DNA of 6,154 nt, taken from contig JAPYPM010000141.1 in the NCBI GenBank assembly GCA_029937635.1, positions 1 through 6,154 on the forward strand, written 5' to 3'. The notes beneath the pieces were generated by a model. The model made no database searches. It worked only from the letters and a program-made list of their open reading frames with translations, and was not told where the DNA came from. Below, piece by piece: positions 1-6,058 of the stretch. Within the stretch, counting starts at the first letter, position 1. The number at the start of each line of letters is the position of its first letter. Both the position numbers and the translations under genes were made by a program. The DNA comes from Nitrospinaceae bacterium (GTDB lineage Bacteria > Nitrospinota > Nitrospinia > Nitrospinales > VA-1).

Positions 1-1376
1 ATGAGCCTAAGCATCACACGGTACCCTTGTAAAAGGCGTAATTTCTTAGGTGCTATGGAAACGGAGCCTTCTGCCATGTAATTACCATGAAAACCTTCCT
101 TAACCCGCTCAATCTCTTCGTTACTCAAATCTCCTGCAGCAAGACCATGGTCTATAAGATCGGTTCCTGGCATATATTGAATCATAAAAGGAGCGATTCT
201 ATAACAGTACTCAAGATCTGAAATAAATTCTGTGAAACCCATTAACTCATTGCTATAAGATTCCAAGGTTTCCTCAGGCGTCATCGGTCTTGTCGACCCA
301 TCTGGAAGTTTGATGGGTGCTCGAGGTAGACCTAGAATATAATCTAAAGCATAAGGTTGACCAATTTTTTCAAATATCAGGCAAGCCTTTTTAATATCTT
401 CATTACTTTCGTTACGATTAATGATTACATTACGCACCTCTTCATCCCAGCACTCGACGCCCATTTGGACTGCAAAACAACCCGCATTTCTTAGGGCTTG
501 AATAGCAGGTACATTTACTAATTGAGGATGAGTAAAGCATCTAAATGGAAGACCAATTTCATCTTTGTATTTTTCAAAAAATTCGACGGTCCAATTTCTA
601 CTTGAAGCCATAACCGGTTGACGGAAATCAACCCATTCCGATTTATACTTAGTAACATGATCCTTTAGTTCACTGATTAAAGAATCGACTGACCGTTCTC
701 GAACTCTTGGTCCTCCCAATCTTTTAGCCTCGGCTCCTAAAAATGATAAAGAACAAAAATTGCAAACATATGGGCAACCTCTAGAAGGCGTCGACAAGTA
801 AGAGTATTTTATAGAAACATGCGGTTCGAACAACTCTTTGTCAATTATCGGGAGGTCATCTATATTTTCAATCAGAGGGCGAGTTTCATTCTTAATCAGT
901 GACCCGCCTTCTAGTCGAAACCAAATATTTTTTATTGAATAGTCAATTCTCTCTTTATCAATACTATTACAAAGCTCTAGAAGTGGGTATTCTCCTTCAC
1001 TCAAGCAAATCATGTCAACTGTTGGGTCGTCTTTTAAGAGAGTCATATCTGGACTTGAGTGAGGATGTATTCCTCCAAAAATAATAGGGACATTATAATG
1101 CTCTTTAATTTTTTCTCCAATATCCCTCATTTCATGGTATTGGACGGTTTGTACATGGAATCCAACTAAATCAGGCTCAAGTTCTATTATCTTTTGAATT
1201 ACCAGATCCTTTTGGTTGAGTAGGTTTGCCATCCATGGGATAGATAGATAATTTTTATCGTCAAAGAGCGCCTGATCATAGACTAAATGGACCTCATGCC
1301 CATTTTTCTTAAGCATGGCGGAAAGAGCCTGCAGACCTATATTTTCCCAACCTATAGCAACTAGTACACACTTCAT
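1..1376 (-). CDS. B12-binding radical SAM protein (3' end outside window)
   Basis: 458 codons are visible and no stop is reached, so the C-terminus lies beyond position 1. Residues 1 to about 135 look like a cobalamin-binding Rossmann domain: an opening beta strand followed by ENIGLQALSAMLKKNGHEV, then GFHVQT near 75-80 and FGGIHPHSSPD near 104-114, both usual in B12-dependent radical SAM enzymes. The classical DxHxxG cobalamin motif is not seen, which is common in this class. The radical SAM CxxxCxxC cluster motif is present as RGCPYVCNFCS, with Cys201, Cys205 and Cys208 expected to bind a [4Fe-4S] cluster. The rest (for example QMGVECWDEEVRNVI) fits the radical SAM barrel. Such enzymes methylate unactivated carbons or carry out rearrangements and cyclisations; the substrate here cannot be deduced. 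The ATG lies 6 bp after the glycosyltransferase stop, with its SD inside that gene, so it is the last visible gene of the sugar operon. A role in modifying the glycan or its lipid carrier is inference from position only. Confidence 0.9.
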   Translation of the reverse strand, partial: MKCVLVAIGWENIGLQALSAMLKKNGHEVHLVYDQALFDDKNYLSIPWMANLLNQKDLVIQKIIELEPDLVGFHVQTVQYHEMRDIGEKIKEHYNVPIIFGGIHPHSSPDMTLLKDDPTVDMICLSEGEYPLLELCNSIDKERIDYSIKNIWFRLEGGSLIKNETRPLIENIDDLPIIDKELFEPHVSIKYSYLSTPSRGCPYVCNFCSLSFLGAEAKRLGGPRVRERSVDSLISELKDHVTKYKSEWVDFRQPVMASSRNWTVEFFEKYKDEIGLPFRCFTHPQLVNVPAIQALRNAGCFAVQMGVECWDEEVRNVIINRNESNEDIKKACLIFEKIGQPYALDYILGLPRAPIKLPDGSTRPMTPEETLESYSNELMGFTEFISDLEYCYRIAPFMIQYMPGTDLIDHGLAAGDLSNEEIERVKEGFHGNYMAEGSVSIAPKKLRLLQGYRVMLRL

Positions 1377-1382
1377 AGCCTC

Positions 1383-2096
1383 TTATCCTTTGTTGCTTTT
1401 TATAAAAAACTTAATGGCGTCCCAAAATGTTGCCCACATTACTGAAAAGCGGGTACATGTGGGTATTCCGTACAGACGACGGTTCATTGCAGATGGTATC
1501 TCGACGATAATCAAATTATTTCTTCGCGCTTGTATCAGGAGTTCCACAAGGAAAAATATCTTTGTTTTCCCAATATTTAGTGTGCCATCTTCAAAATAAT
1601 GACGTCGATAAACTTGAATCCAGTTAACATCAGAAACCCCTATATTGAACAACAAAGGAATCATAATTCTATTGTACAAAAATGATGCGACTTTGGCGAA
1701 AAAATTGTAACCCACTCTTTCTGCCCTCACTCCCACCACCACATCACAAATACCTAATCTAGGTATGTAGGATTTTAGATCATCAATGGTTAGTGGGTTG
1801 TCAAATGGAACGAAAATAATGTATTCTTTTTTCGCTTTAGTTACTCCCGTTTGGAAGGCTCCTCCAGGCCCAAGGTTTTTTTCATGATGATAGCAAAAAA
1901 CTTCAGGGTATTTTTCTGCTAGTTCTTTTATAATCTCCCAAGAGCGGTCCGTGCTGTTATCATCAATTATAACGATTTCGTAATCTAGGTTTTGGGAGGA
2001 AAATGTTTCAATATTTTGTTTTACTGCATCAACAATACTCATTTCCTCATTGTAAGCAGGCATGACTACCGAGATACTTATAGGCTGATCATTCAT
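1383..2096 (-). CDS. GT2 family glycosyltransferase, dolichyl-phosphate mannose synthase-like
   Basis: A 237-residue GT-A fold glycosyltransferase. Residues 8-18 (ISVVMPAYNEE) and 41-50 (IVIIDDNSTD, with Asp45/Asp46) are the nucleotide-binding signature of family GT2, and KNLGPGGAFQTG at 73-84 is the usual loop of the DPM1/GtrB/polyprenyl-phosphate sugar transferase branch. The region of the metal-binding DXD motif reads FVPFDNP (95-101), keeping only Asp99. NWIQVYRR follows, in the place of the usual acceptor-loop motif. No C-terminal pair of membrane helices is evident, so the enzyme resembles the short DPM1-like form rather than GtrB. The expected reaction is transfer of a sugar from a nucleotide donor, probably to a polyprenyl phosphate or a lipid-linked glycan at the cytoplasmic face; donor and acceptor cannot be read. 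The ATG overlaps the aminotransferase stop by 8 bp (ATGAATGA) with no convincing SD, suggesting reinitiation by terminating ribosomes. Confidence 0.9.
   Translation of the reverse strand: MNDQPISISVVMPAYNEEMSIVDAVKQNIETFSSQNLDYEIVIIDDNSTDRSWEIIKELAEKYPEVFCYHHEKNLGPGGAFQTGVTKAKKEYIIFVPFDNPLTIDDLKSYIPRLGICDVVVGVRAERVGYNFFAKVASFLYNRIMIPLLFNIGVSDVNWIQVYRRHYFEDGTLNIGKTKIFFLVELLIQARRNNLIIVEIPSAMNRRLYGIPTCTRFSVMWATFWDAIKFFIKSNKG
1386..1391 (-). promoter_or_regulatory. Ribosome binding site of the radical SAM gene, inside the upstream gene
   Basis: On the minus strand AAAGGA lies 9 nt before the ATG at 1376. It forms the last two sense codons (Lys-Gly) of the glycosyltransferase, directly before its TAA. 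A second purine stretch, AGAGG at 1383-1379, is only 2 nt from the ATG. The layout supports translational coupling and fixes the start. Confidence 0.6.
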
Positions 2097-3224
2097 AAAT
2101 CTTAAATTCTTTTATAGCATTTATAACTGTATTAATCTGTTTATCTGTGATCTCTGGAAACATGGGTAATGAGAGAATTCGCTTGGATAAATTTTCTGCA
2201 ATTGGGCAAGTTCCCTCCGAGTAACCCCAAGAGGCAAAAGCCTTATGGAGGTGGATTGGTATTGGATAGTGTATTCCTGTTTGAATTCCTCGGTCAGTCA
2301 AGAATTTTTGAAGTTGGTCGCGGTATTCACATTGGACCACAAATAGGTTAAAAACATGGTTTTTGGAAAGAGATGGGTCAAAAGATGGGGAGGTAATGGA
2401 GACATTTCCTTTAAGACCTTCAGAATATTGACAGGCGACACGAAATCTACGATTGTTCCACTCTTCTAAAAAATCTAGTTTAATCCTTAGTATAGTAGCC
2501 TGAATAGAATCTAAACGACTATTGGTTCCTGGGATTTCGTGAATATACTTTTGTGTTGATCCATAGTTACGTAAAAGCCGAAGTTTTTTTGCTAAGTCAT
2601 AGTCATTTACAACAATAGCGCCTCCATCACCAAAAGCACCCAAATTTTTGCTAGGAAAAAAACTAAAACATCCAGCTTGGGCAAATGTTCCAGCTTTTTT
2701 GCCGTTCCATTCTGCGCCATGCGCCTGACAGGCATCTTCAATTAAAAAAAGTTTGTGGCTTTGAGCAAAGTCCATGAGAGCATCCATGTCGAGGGTCTGG
2801 CCATATAAGTGAACAGGAATTATTCCTTTAGTTTTTGAATTTATACGTCGGTCAGCGTCAGTAAGGTCCATAAGGTAGGTTTTGGGGTCTACATCAACAG
2901 GCACAGGTTGGGCTCCAAGTTCGCATATTCCAAGTATGGAGGCAATAAAAGTATTAGCTGGCACCAGTACTTCATCACCAGGCCCAATATTCAATGCAAG
3001 ACAAGATAGACGCAAAGCATCGGTTCCACTAGCAACGCTTATGACCTCGCCACCTAAGAAGTCAGAAAAATTCTTTTCGAATTCTGCGACTTCAGGTCCC
3101 ATGATGTATTGTGCAGAGGATGCTGTTTCAATCAGGGCTTTTTCAAAAACTTTACGATGGTTTTCGTACTGAAGTTTGAGGTCAACAAATGGAACCGGGG
3201 TTTTTTTTTTAAATCAGTACTCAC
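2089..3224 (-). CDS. DegT/DnrJ/EryC1 PLP-dependent sugar aminotransferase, 5' end needs a frameshift
   Basis: The fold type I sugar aminotransferase signature is complete: SGTDALRL, PANTFIAS, VHLYGQ, LIEDACQAHGA, then FSFFPSKNLGAFGDGGA, whose Lys is the PLP Schiff-base residue (codon 152 from the ATG at 3102). It would transaminate a 3-keto nucleotide sugar, as WbpE/WlbC does, and sits directly after the matching dehydrogenase and acetyltransferase. The ATG at 3102 gives only 337 residues and begins at the conserved GPEVAEFE. Upstream codons in the same frame, 3213-3103, encode the family's normal N-terminus (VPFVDLKLQYE...SSAQYI), so the true protein starts earlier. That frame has no ATG, GTG or TTG before a TGA at 3216-3214. 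A GTG at 3224 with a strong SD opens M-S-T-D-L-K-K-K and joins the frame only by a -1 shift or one extra A in the A10 run, giving about 378 residues, normal for the family. The family assignment is secure; the substrate and start are inferred. Confidence 0.88.
3201..3213 (-). other. TTT-A10 slippery homopolymer (candidate -1 frameshift or transcriptional slippage site)
   Basis: On the minus strand the run reads TTTAAAAAAAAAA followed by CCCCGG. In the frame set by the GTG at 3224 the codons are GAT-TTA-AAA-AAA-AAA-CCC, so T-TTA-AAA and A-AAA-AAA both match the X-XXY-YYZ slippery heptamer in the correct phase. A -1 slip gives AAA-ACC-CCG-GTT-CCA, which is the aminotransferase frame (KTPVPFVDLK). 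RNA polymerase slippage on A10, or a one-base deletion in the sequence, would look the same. No downstream stimulatory hairpin was established. Confidence 0.55.
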
Positions 3225-3735
3225 TGGGTTGGCCTCCCATTCCTTGTTCGTTATCTTTTATCTTACGAATGGTTTTTGCGGGTACACCCGCGACAACTGT
3301 GTGAGGCAATACATCACGGGTGACAACACTGCCAGCCCCGACAACTGCTCCCTCGCCTATTTCAATCCCGCACAAAATAACAGCCCCGGTTCCAATACTG
3401 GCCCCGCGACCTACTAAAACTTTTTCGGATTTCCATGTTTTGTTTCTACCTTTGAATGAAGTTGGATAACGGTCGTTAATGAAGGAAACATTATGCCCAA
3501 CAAAAACATCATCATTAATATCTATGTTAGAACAAATGAAAGTGTGAGACTGAATTCTTACGCGTTTTCCTAGCGTGGTATCTTTTTGAATTTCTACAAA
3601 AGGTCCAATATGACTTCCATCTCCAACTTTACATCCATATAGGTTGGCAAATCCGTGTAAAACAACATCATTGCCAAATTCGACGTCAGGGGAAATCACA
3701 CAGAATTTGCCTATTTTTGGTGACTTAGTTCCCAT
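3214..3735 (-). CDS. Left-handed beta-helix N-acetyltransferase (WbpD/WlbB-like)
   Basis: A 173-residue hexapeptide-repeat acyltransferase, the usual length for WbpD/WlbB-type sugar N-acetyltransferases. Repeats of the [LIV]-G-x4 type run from about residue 8 to 86 (for example KVGDGSHIGPFVEI, DDVFVGHNVSFIND) and resume at about 106-140 (VLVGRGASIGTGAVI, EIGEGAVVGAGSVVTRDV). The segment near 88-105 (RYPTSFKGRNKTW) would be the external loop. PHTVVAGVPAKTIRKI at 144-159 is the standard end of the coil. In the family it acetylates, from acetyl-CoA, the amino group installed at C3 by the neighbouring aminotransferase; the enzymes are cytoplasmic trimers. The ATG follows the dehydrogenase TAA with no gap, and only a weak SD-like TGGA precedes it, suggesting coupling. 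The C-terminal codons carry the SD and GTG for the next gene. Its frame is the same as the aminotransferase's, separated by one TGA. The exact sugar is inferred. Confidence 0.9.
   Translation of the reverse strand: MGTKSPKIGKFCVISPDVEFGNDVVLHGFANLYGCKVGDGSHIGPFVEIQKDTTLGKRVRIQSHTFICSNIDINDDVFVGHNVSFINDRYPTSFKGRNKTWKSEKVLVGRGASIGTGAVILCGIEIGEGAVVGAGSVVTRDVLPHTVVAGVPAKTIRKIKDNEQGMGGQPSEY
3233..3238 (-). promoter_or_regulatory. Strong Shine-Dalgarno for the inferred aminotransferase GTG start
   Basis: GGGAGG on the minus strand, within the last codons of the acetyltransferase (Gly-Gly region), lies 8 nt before the GTG at 3224-3222. The site is a near-perfect anti-SD match at good spacing. It decides the start: no other in-frame initiation codon near the conserved N-terminus has such a site. 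The GTG overlaps the acetyltransferase stop by 11 bp (3214-3224). Confidence 0.6.
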
Positions 3736-4773
3736 TTATTGTTCCACTTTCTCAGGGGATCCACTTTTTTCGATAGACCGCAGTGCAGCAATAATTGTGC
3801 TAGAGACATTGCATGCAGAAACTCCATCAGAAATATTTTCGGCATCTTTACGAACAACGTGTACAAAAGAATCTGCAATTTTACGAAGGGGTTCTTGTAG
3901 CTGAACATTTGGACTTATTATATCACCGTCACGTAAAAGAGACTTGAAATCTCCATAATTGATTTCTTCCTGAGTCGCCTCAACTCCAATTCTTTTTTTA
4001 AACAGTTTCAAAGGCTCTAATCCGTCAAGATCATTGAATACCACACGGGCCTTATTTCCGATAACACGAAGTATTCGCTCTTTATTCGAGTCGACCCAAC
4101 TTACATGAATTTGTCCTAGAATTCCATCGGGATAAAAAAGGTTAATGAAGGAAACATCGGGGTTGTCCAAACCAAGGGGCGAACTGGCTACAGCGGAAAC
4201 TCTCTCAGGGACAGCGTCTAAAAGGTAATTCATGACGGCAATATCATGTGGAGCCAAATCCCATATGGCACTTGTGTCCTCACGTACTAGTCCCATATGG
4301 GTTCGCGTGGCAGTTAGGTAATATAACTGGCCCATGCGGTTTTCTTCTATCATTTCCTTTATCTTGCGTATTGCGTTATTGAAAAGAAACGTAAATCCAA
4401 CCATGAGTATTAAGCCAGATTTTTCGGCGAGTTCGCATAATTCCCTATCCTGTTGCCAGCCAAGGGTCAGGGGTTTTTCGCAAAAAACATGTTTGCCAGC
4501 TTGCAGGGCTTTTTTTACTAAAGGATAATGTGTTGAAGCAGGAGTTGCAATCACGATAGCGTCTAGTTTAGAACTCTCAAAGAGCACTTCAGTTCGTGTG
4601 GTTTTAATACACTCATCGGTAACTAGCTTTTCAACTCGCTTAAAGTTAGATTTTTCAAGGTCGCAAACATAACGGATTGAACAATCGCTATGATTTGAAA
4701 AAACACGAACAAGGTTTGGCCCCCAATGTCCAAGGCCGATGAAGCCGACGTTAAGTTTACCTGATAAACTCAT
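3736..4773 (-). CDS. Gfo/Idh/MocA family NAD-dependent sugar dehydrogenase (WbpB/WlbA-like)
   Basis: A 345-residue oxidoreductase. The N-terminal Rossmann domain shows GFIGLGHWGPNL at 10-20 (GxGxxG at Gly13, Gly15, Gly18), Asp38 at the end of strand 2, VIATPASTH at 74-82 and the family hallmark CEKPL, with Lys100 as the catalytic lysine. The C-terminal domain carries RTHMGLVREDTSAIWDLAPHD (157-177), where Asp172 and His176 correspond to the usual catalytic pair, then a beta-sheet region (VSFINLFYPDGILGQIHVSW). WlbA/WbpB oxidise the 3-hydroxyl of UDP-GlcNAc uronic acid to a 3-keto sugar. The adjacent acetyltransferase and aminotransferase make this role likely here, although no 6-dehydrogenase (WbpA type) is in the window. 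The ATG is preceded by a short purine stretch (AGAG, 3 nt away) and matches the expected start just before strand 1. It is the first gene of the minus-strand operon. Other C3-keto or inositol substrates cannot be excluded. Confidence 0.9.
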   Translation of the reverse strand: MSLSGKLNVGFIGLGHWGPNLVRVFSNHSDCSIRYVCDLEKSNFKRVEKLVTDECIKTTRTEVLFESSKLDAIVIATPASTHYPLVKKALQAGKHVFCEKPLTLGWQQDRELCELAEKSGLILMVGFTFLFNNAIRKIKEMIEENRMGQLYYLTATRTHMGLVREDTSAIWDLAPHDIAVMNYLLDAVPERVSAVASSPLGLDNPDVSFINLFYPDGILGQIHVSWVDSNKERILRVIGNKARVVFNDLDGLEPLKLFKKRIGVEATQEEINYGDFKSLLRDGDIISPNVQLQEPLRKIADSFVHVVRKDAENISDGVSACNVSSTIIAALRSIEKSGSPEKVEQ

Positions 4774-4937
4774 ATTCTCTAAAAGTTAAGTGCATGAATC
4801 ATTGAATAATTTTGGAGCAGGCTCAGAGATATTGAACTGGTTGTATGCTATTGATTATTCAATTATTTTCCTCCAGAAACAAGATCGGGAGTAAGATGAC
4901 TAAACAATCACGGTATTAAAAAAACGAGGATAAATAA

Positions 4938-4988
4938 ATGATAATATTAAATTTTAACTCACCCTCTTGCAAAAAAATAACTCATTGA
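4938..4988 (+). CDS. Possible 16-residue small ORF upstream of the methyltransferase
   Basis: ATG at 4938 opens MIILNFNSPSCKKITH and ends at TGA 4986-4988. GAGGA lies about 8 nt before the ATG, a reasonable SD. There is no recognisable product and ORFs this short arise easily in AT-rich spacers. It could be a leader peptide, a leftover of a decayed gene, or chance. Confidence 0.12.
   Translation: MIILNFNSPSCKKITH
4944..4972 (-). promoter_or_regulatory. Candidate sigma-70-type promoter of the sugar operon
   Basis: On the minus strand TTGCAA (4972-4967) and TAATAT (4949-4944) are separated by 17 bp. Each matches four of six consensus bases. A TATTAT at 4946-4941 is a closer -10 match but gives 20-bp spacing. 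The resulting leader would be about 165 nt. The assignment is by eye in an AT-rich spacer, where such pairs occur by chance. Confidence 0.25.
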
Positions 4989-5012
4989 TATTTTCAATAT
5001 CCGCTATATTTA
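4985..5012 (+). promoter_or_regulatory. Candidate promoter of the methyltransferase gene
   Basis: TTGATA (4985-4990) and TATTTA (5007-5012) are separated by 16 bp, within a TATATTTAAT stretch. It points toward the methyltransferase, whose proposed start is about 60 bp downstream. The -35 element is close to consensus and the -10 weaker. An inverted repeat overlaps the -35 and spacer. Confidence 0.3.
4987..5001. repeat. Small inverted repeat overlapping the candidate plus-strand promoter
   Basis: GATATT and AATATC are perfect 6-bp arms around a 3-bp centre (TTC). The position, over the -35 element and spacer, is where an operator could act, but a 6-bp AT-rich palindrome is weak evidence and too short for a terminator stem. 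Confidence 0.2.
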
Positions 5013-5077
5013 ATCCTGTAAAAGGTTATTAAAAAACTGATTGTACCCACATAATCTCTAAAAACCTCTTAAATACT

Positions 5078-5995
5078 TTGCGCCCTCTTAACCAGAATTT
5101 TTTAAAGTTCAATGACGTGTATTGCGACCTTTGCGGAAGCAATGAAACGCTCCTATGGCATTCTGTTTATTTTTTAGAAAAAAAATTCCAATATGTGCTT
5201 TGTTTGAACTGTGGACTAATTTATCAAAATCCTAGCCTAGATAAGGAAAGCCTATTCCATATTTATGATACGATCGAATATTGGAATCACAAAGAATCAG
5301 GTAGGAAAGATTCCTATATGCTTAACTACTTCTCCTATCTTTCTGAAAAAAATCAAAGAGAAGCAATGAATAAAATTCGGCTAAGGTGGATCCGTCCTCT
5401 TTTGCAAGACAAGGCTCAAATCTTGGACTTGGGCTGCTCGGATGGTTCCTTAGTCGAAGCCCTTTGTAACGAGGGGTTTCGTGCTATTGGTATGGATATA
5501 AGCAGTACCATTATTACCCAAGCTAAAAAGGAGAGCCCGTTAGAATTGATAGAAGCGGACTTTGAAAATGAATGGCCAATACAAAGATCTTTCGATGCGA
5601 TTACCTGTTACGCATCGTTATCCAATTTTTCAAGACCTTCTAGAGTTTTCCAACAAATTCAGCATCACCTTAAACCCGGAGGATATTTTTTCTTTAATTT
5701 TGGAGATTATACACGCTTAGCATCAAAGATATTAGGGAGTCGTATTTATTTGTTGAGACCTACATGCTCGCATATTTATTCAGAAAAAGTAATTCAGAAA
5801 TATTGCGAAAAATTTGGATTGCGAGTTCTTGAGTTAAAAACTGATTTTCAGGTTATTTCATTAGCTAGGGCTTTAGGTTTCCTTCGAATACCCAAGATCC
5901 TAAAAGCTTTAGAATTACTAGGGGCTGAGAAGTTGAATTTAAGAATGACTGTTCCTACAGGCTATAGAGTTTGTGCAATTAGGGAAACAGCCTAA
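5078..5995 (+). CDS. Zinc-ribbon class I SAM-dependent methyltransferase
   Basis: Up to 305 residues. An N-terminal zinc ribbon is formed by CDLC (Cys16, Cys19) and CLNC (Cys42, Cys45), followed by GLIYQNP, as in many methyltransferases of deoxysugar and O-antigen clusters. The class I Rossmann domain follows: ILDLGCSDG at 115-123 (SAM-binding glycine-rich loop), GMDIS with acidic Asp140 at the end of strand 2, EADF near 159-162, and LKPGGYFFFNFGD near 198-210. CSHIYSEKVIQKYCEKFGL is the usual C-terminal HxYSxxxLxxLLxxxGF-like element. It lacks the extra C-terminal domain of the roughly 410-residue sugar C-methyltransferases. It probably methylates a sugar or glycan; the acceptor and O/C/N position are unknown. 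There is no in-frame ATG near the start: TTG at 5078 gives 305 residues and GTG at 5117 gives 292, starting next to the zinc ribbon. Neither has a clear SD. It is transcribed divergently from the sugar operon. Confidence 0.85.
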   Translation: MRPLNQNFLKFNDVYCDLCGSNETLLWHSVYFLEKKFQYVLCLNCGLIYQNPSLDKESLFHIYDTIEYWNHKESGRKDSYMLNYFSYLSEKNQREAMNKIRLRWIRPLLQDKAQILDLGCSDGSLVEALCNEGFRAIGMDISSTIITQAKKESPLELIEADFENEWPIQRSFDAITCYASLSNFSRPSRVFQQIQHHLKPGGYFFFNFGDYTRLASKILGSRIYLLRPTCSHIYSEKVIQKYCEKFGLRVLELKTDFQVISLARALGFLRIPKILKALELLGAEKLNLRMTVPTGYRVCAIRETA

Positions 5996-6017
5996 AATAT
6001 CATGAGGTAAATATCAT
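5995..6017. repeat. Short direct repeat after the methyltransferase
   Basis: AAATATCAT occurs at 5995-6003 and again at 6009-6017, 14 bp apart start to start, immediately after the methyltransferase stop. The spacing is not an integral helical repeat and the unit is AT-rich, so this may be chance. No terminator hairpin with a T-tract is visible after this gene. Confidence 0.2.
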
Positions 6018-6058
6018 ACGTTAAAATTTATTCCAGCCTTAATCTAAGGGAAGTTTTC

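Larger units (their letters stand above)
4774..5077. other. Divergent intergenic region (304 bp), AT-rich
   Basis: No substantial coding region is seen on either strand. It separates the start of the minus-strand sugar operon from the plus-strand methyltransferase and should hold promoters for both. It contains candidate promoter elements in both directions, a small inverted repeat at 4987-5001, and two very short plus-strand ORFs with SD-like sites: 4896-4919 (7 codons after GGGAG) and 4938-4988 (16 codons after GAGGA). An SD-like GGAGG at 4874-4870 on the minus strand leads only to a four-codon TTG ORF. No tRNA, terminator-like hairpin with a U-tract or recognisable riboswitch was found by eye. 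Confidence 0.6.

Noticed and set aside
1315..1599. Plus-strand open frame of 94 codons opposite the glycosyltransferase/radical SAM junction
   Set aside because: It is antisense to two well-supported genes with clear family motifs and spans their junction. The peptide has no recognisable domain.
2089..3102. Accepting the ATG at 3102 as the true aminotransferase start
   Set aside because: It would begin at GPEVAEFE and drop the conserved N-terminal helix and VPFVDLK segment that are encoded, in frame, immediately upstream. No SD is evident before 3102.
3109..3417. Plus-strand open frame of 102 codons opposite the aminotransferase 5' end and acetyltransferase
   Set aside because: It is a mirror of the minus-strand coding sequence; the apparent length comes from the codon bias of the real genes. 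It has no SD or known motif.
3711..3908. Minus-strand open frame of 65 codons in an alternate frame inside the dehydrogenase 3' end
   Set aside because: It lies within the dehydrogenase coding region in another frame and ends at the acetyltransferase start. The dehydrogenase frame carries all the conserved motifs.
3475..4157. An identical 17-base word (GTTAATGAAGGAAACAT) at 3475-3491 and 4141-4157
   Set aside because: Both copies encode the peptide VSFIN in the same reading phase, in a beta strand of the acetyltransferase and of the dehydrogenase. The flanks differ, so it is a codon-level coincidence rather than a mobile or regulatory repeat.
4848..4874. Strong GGAGG on the minus strand followed 9 nt later by a TTG or similar start
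   Set aside because: The reading frame closes after four codons (TTG AAT AAT CAA TAG), so no gene is supported. It may simply be chance in the leader of the sugar operon.
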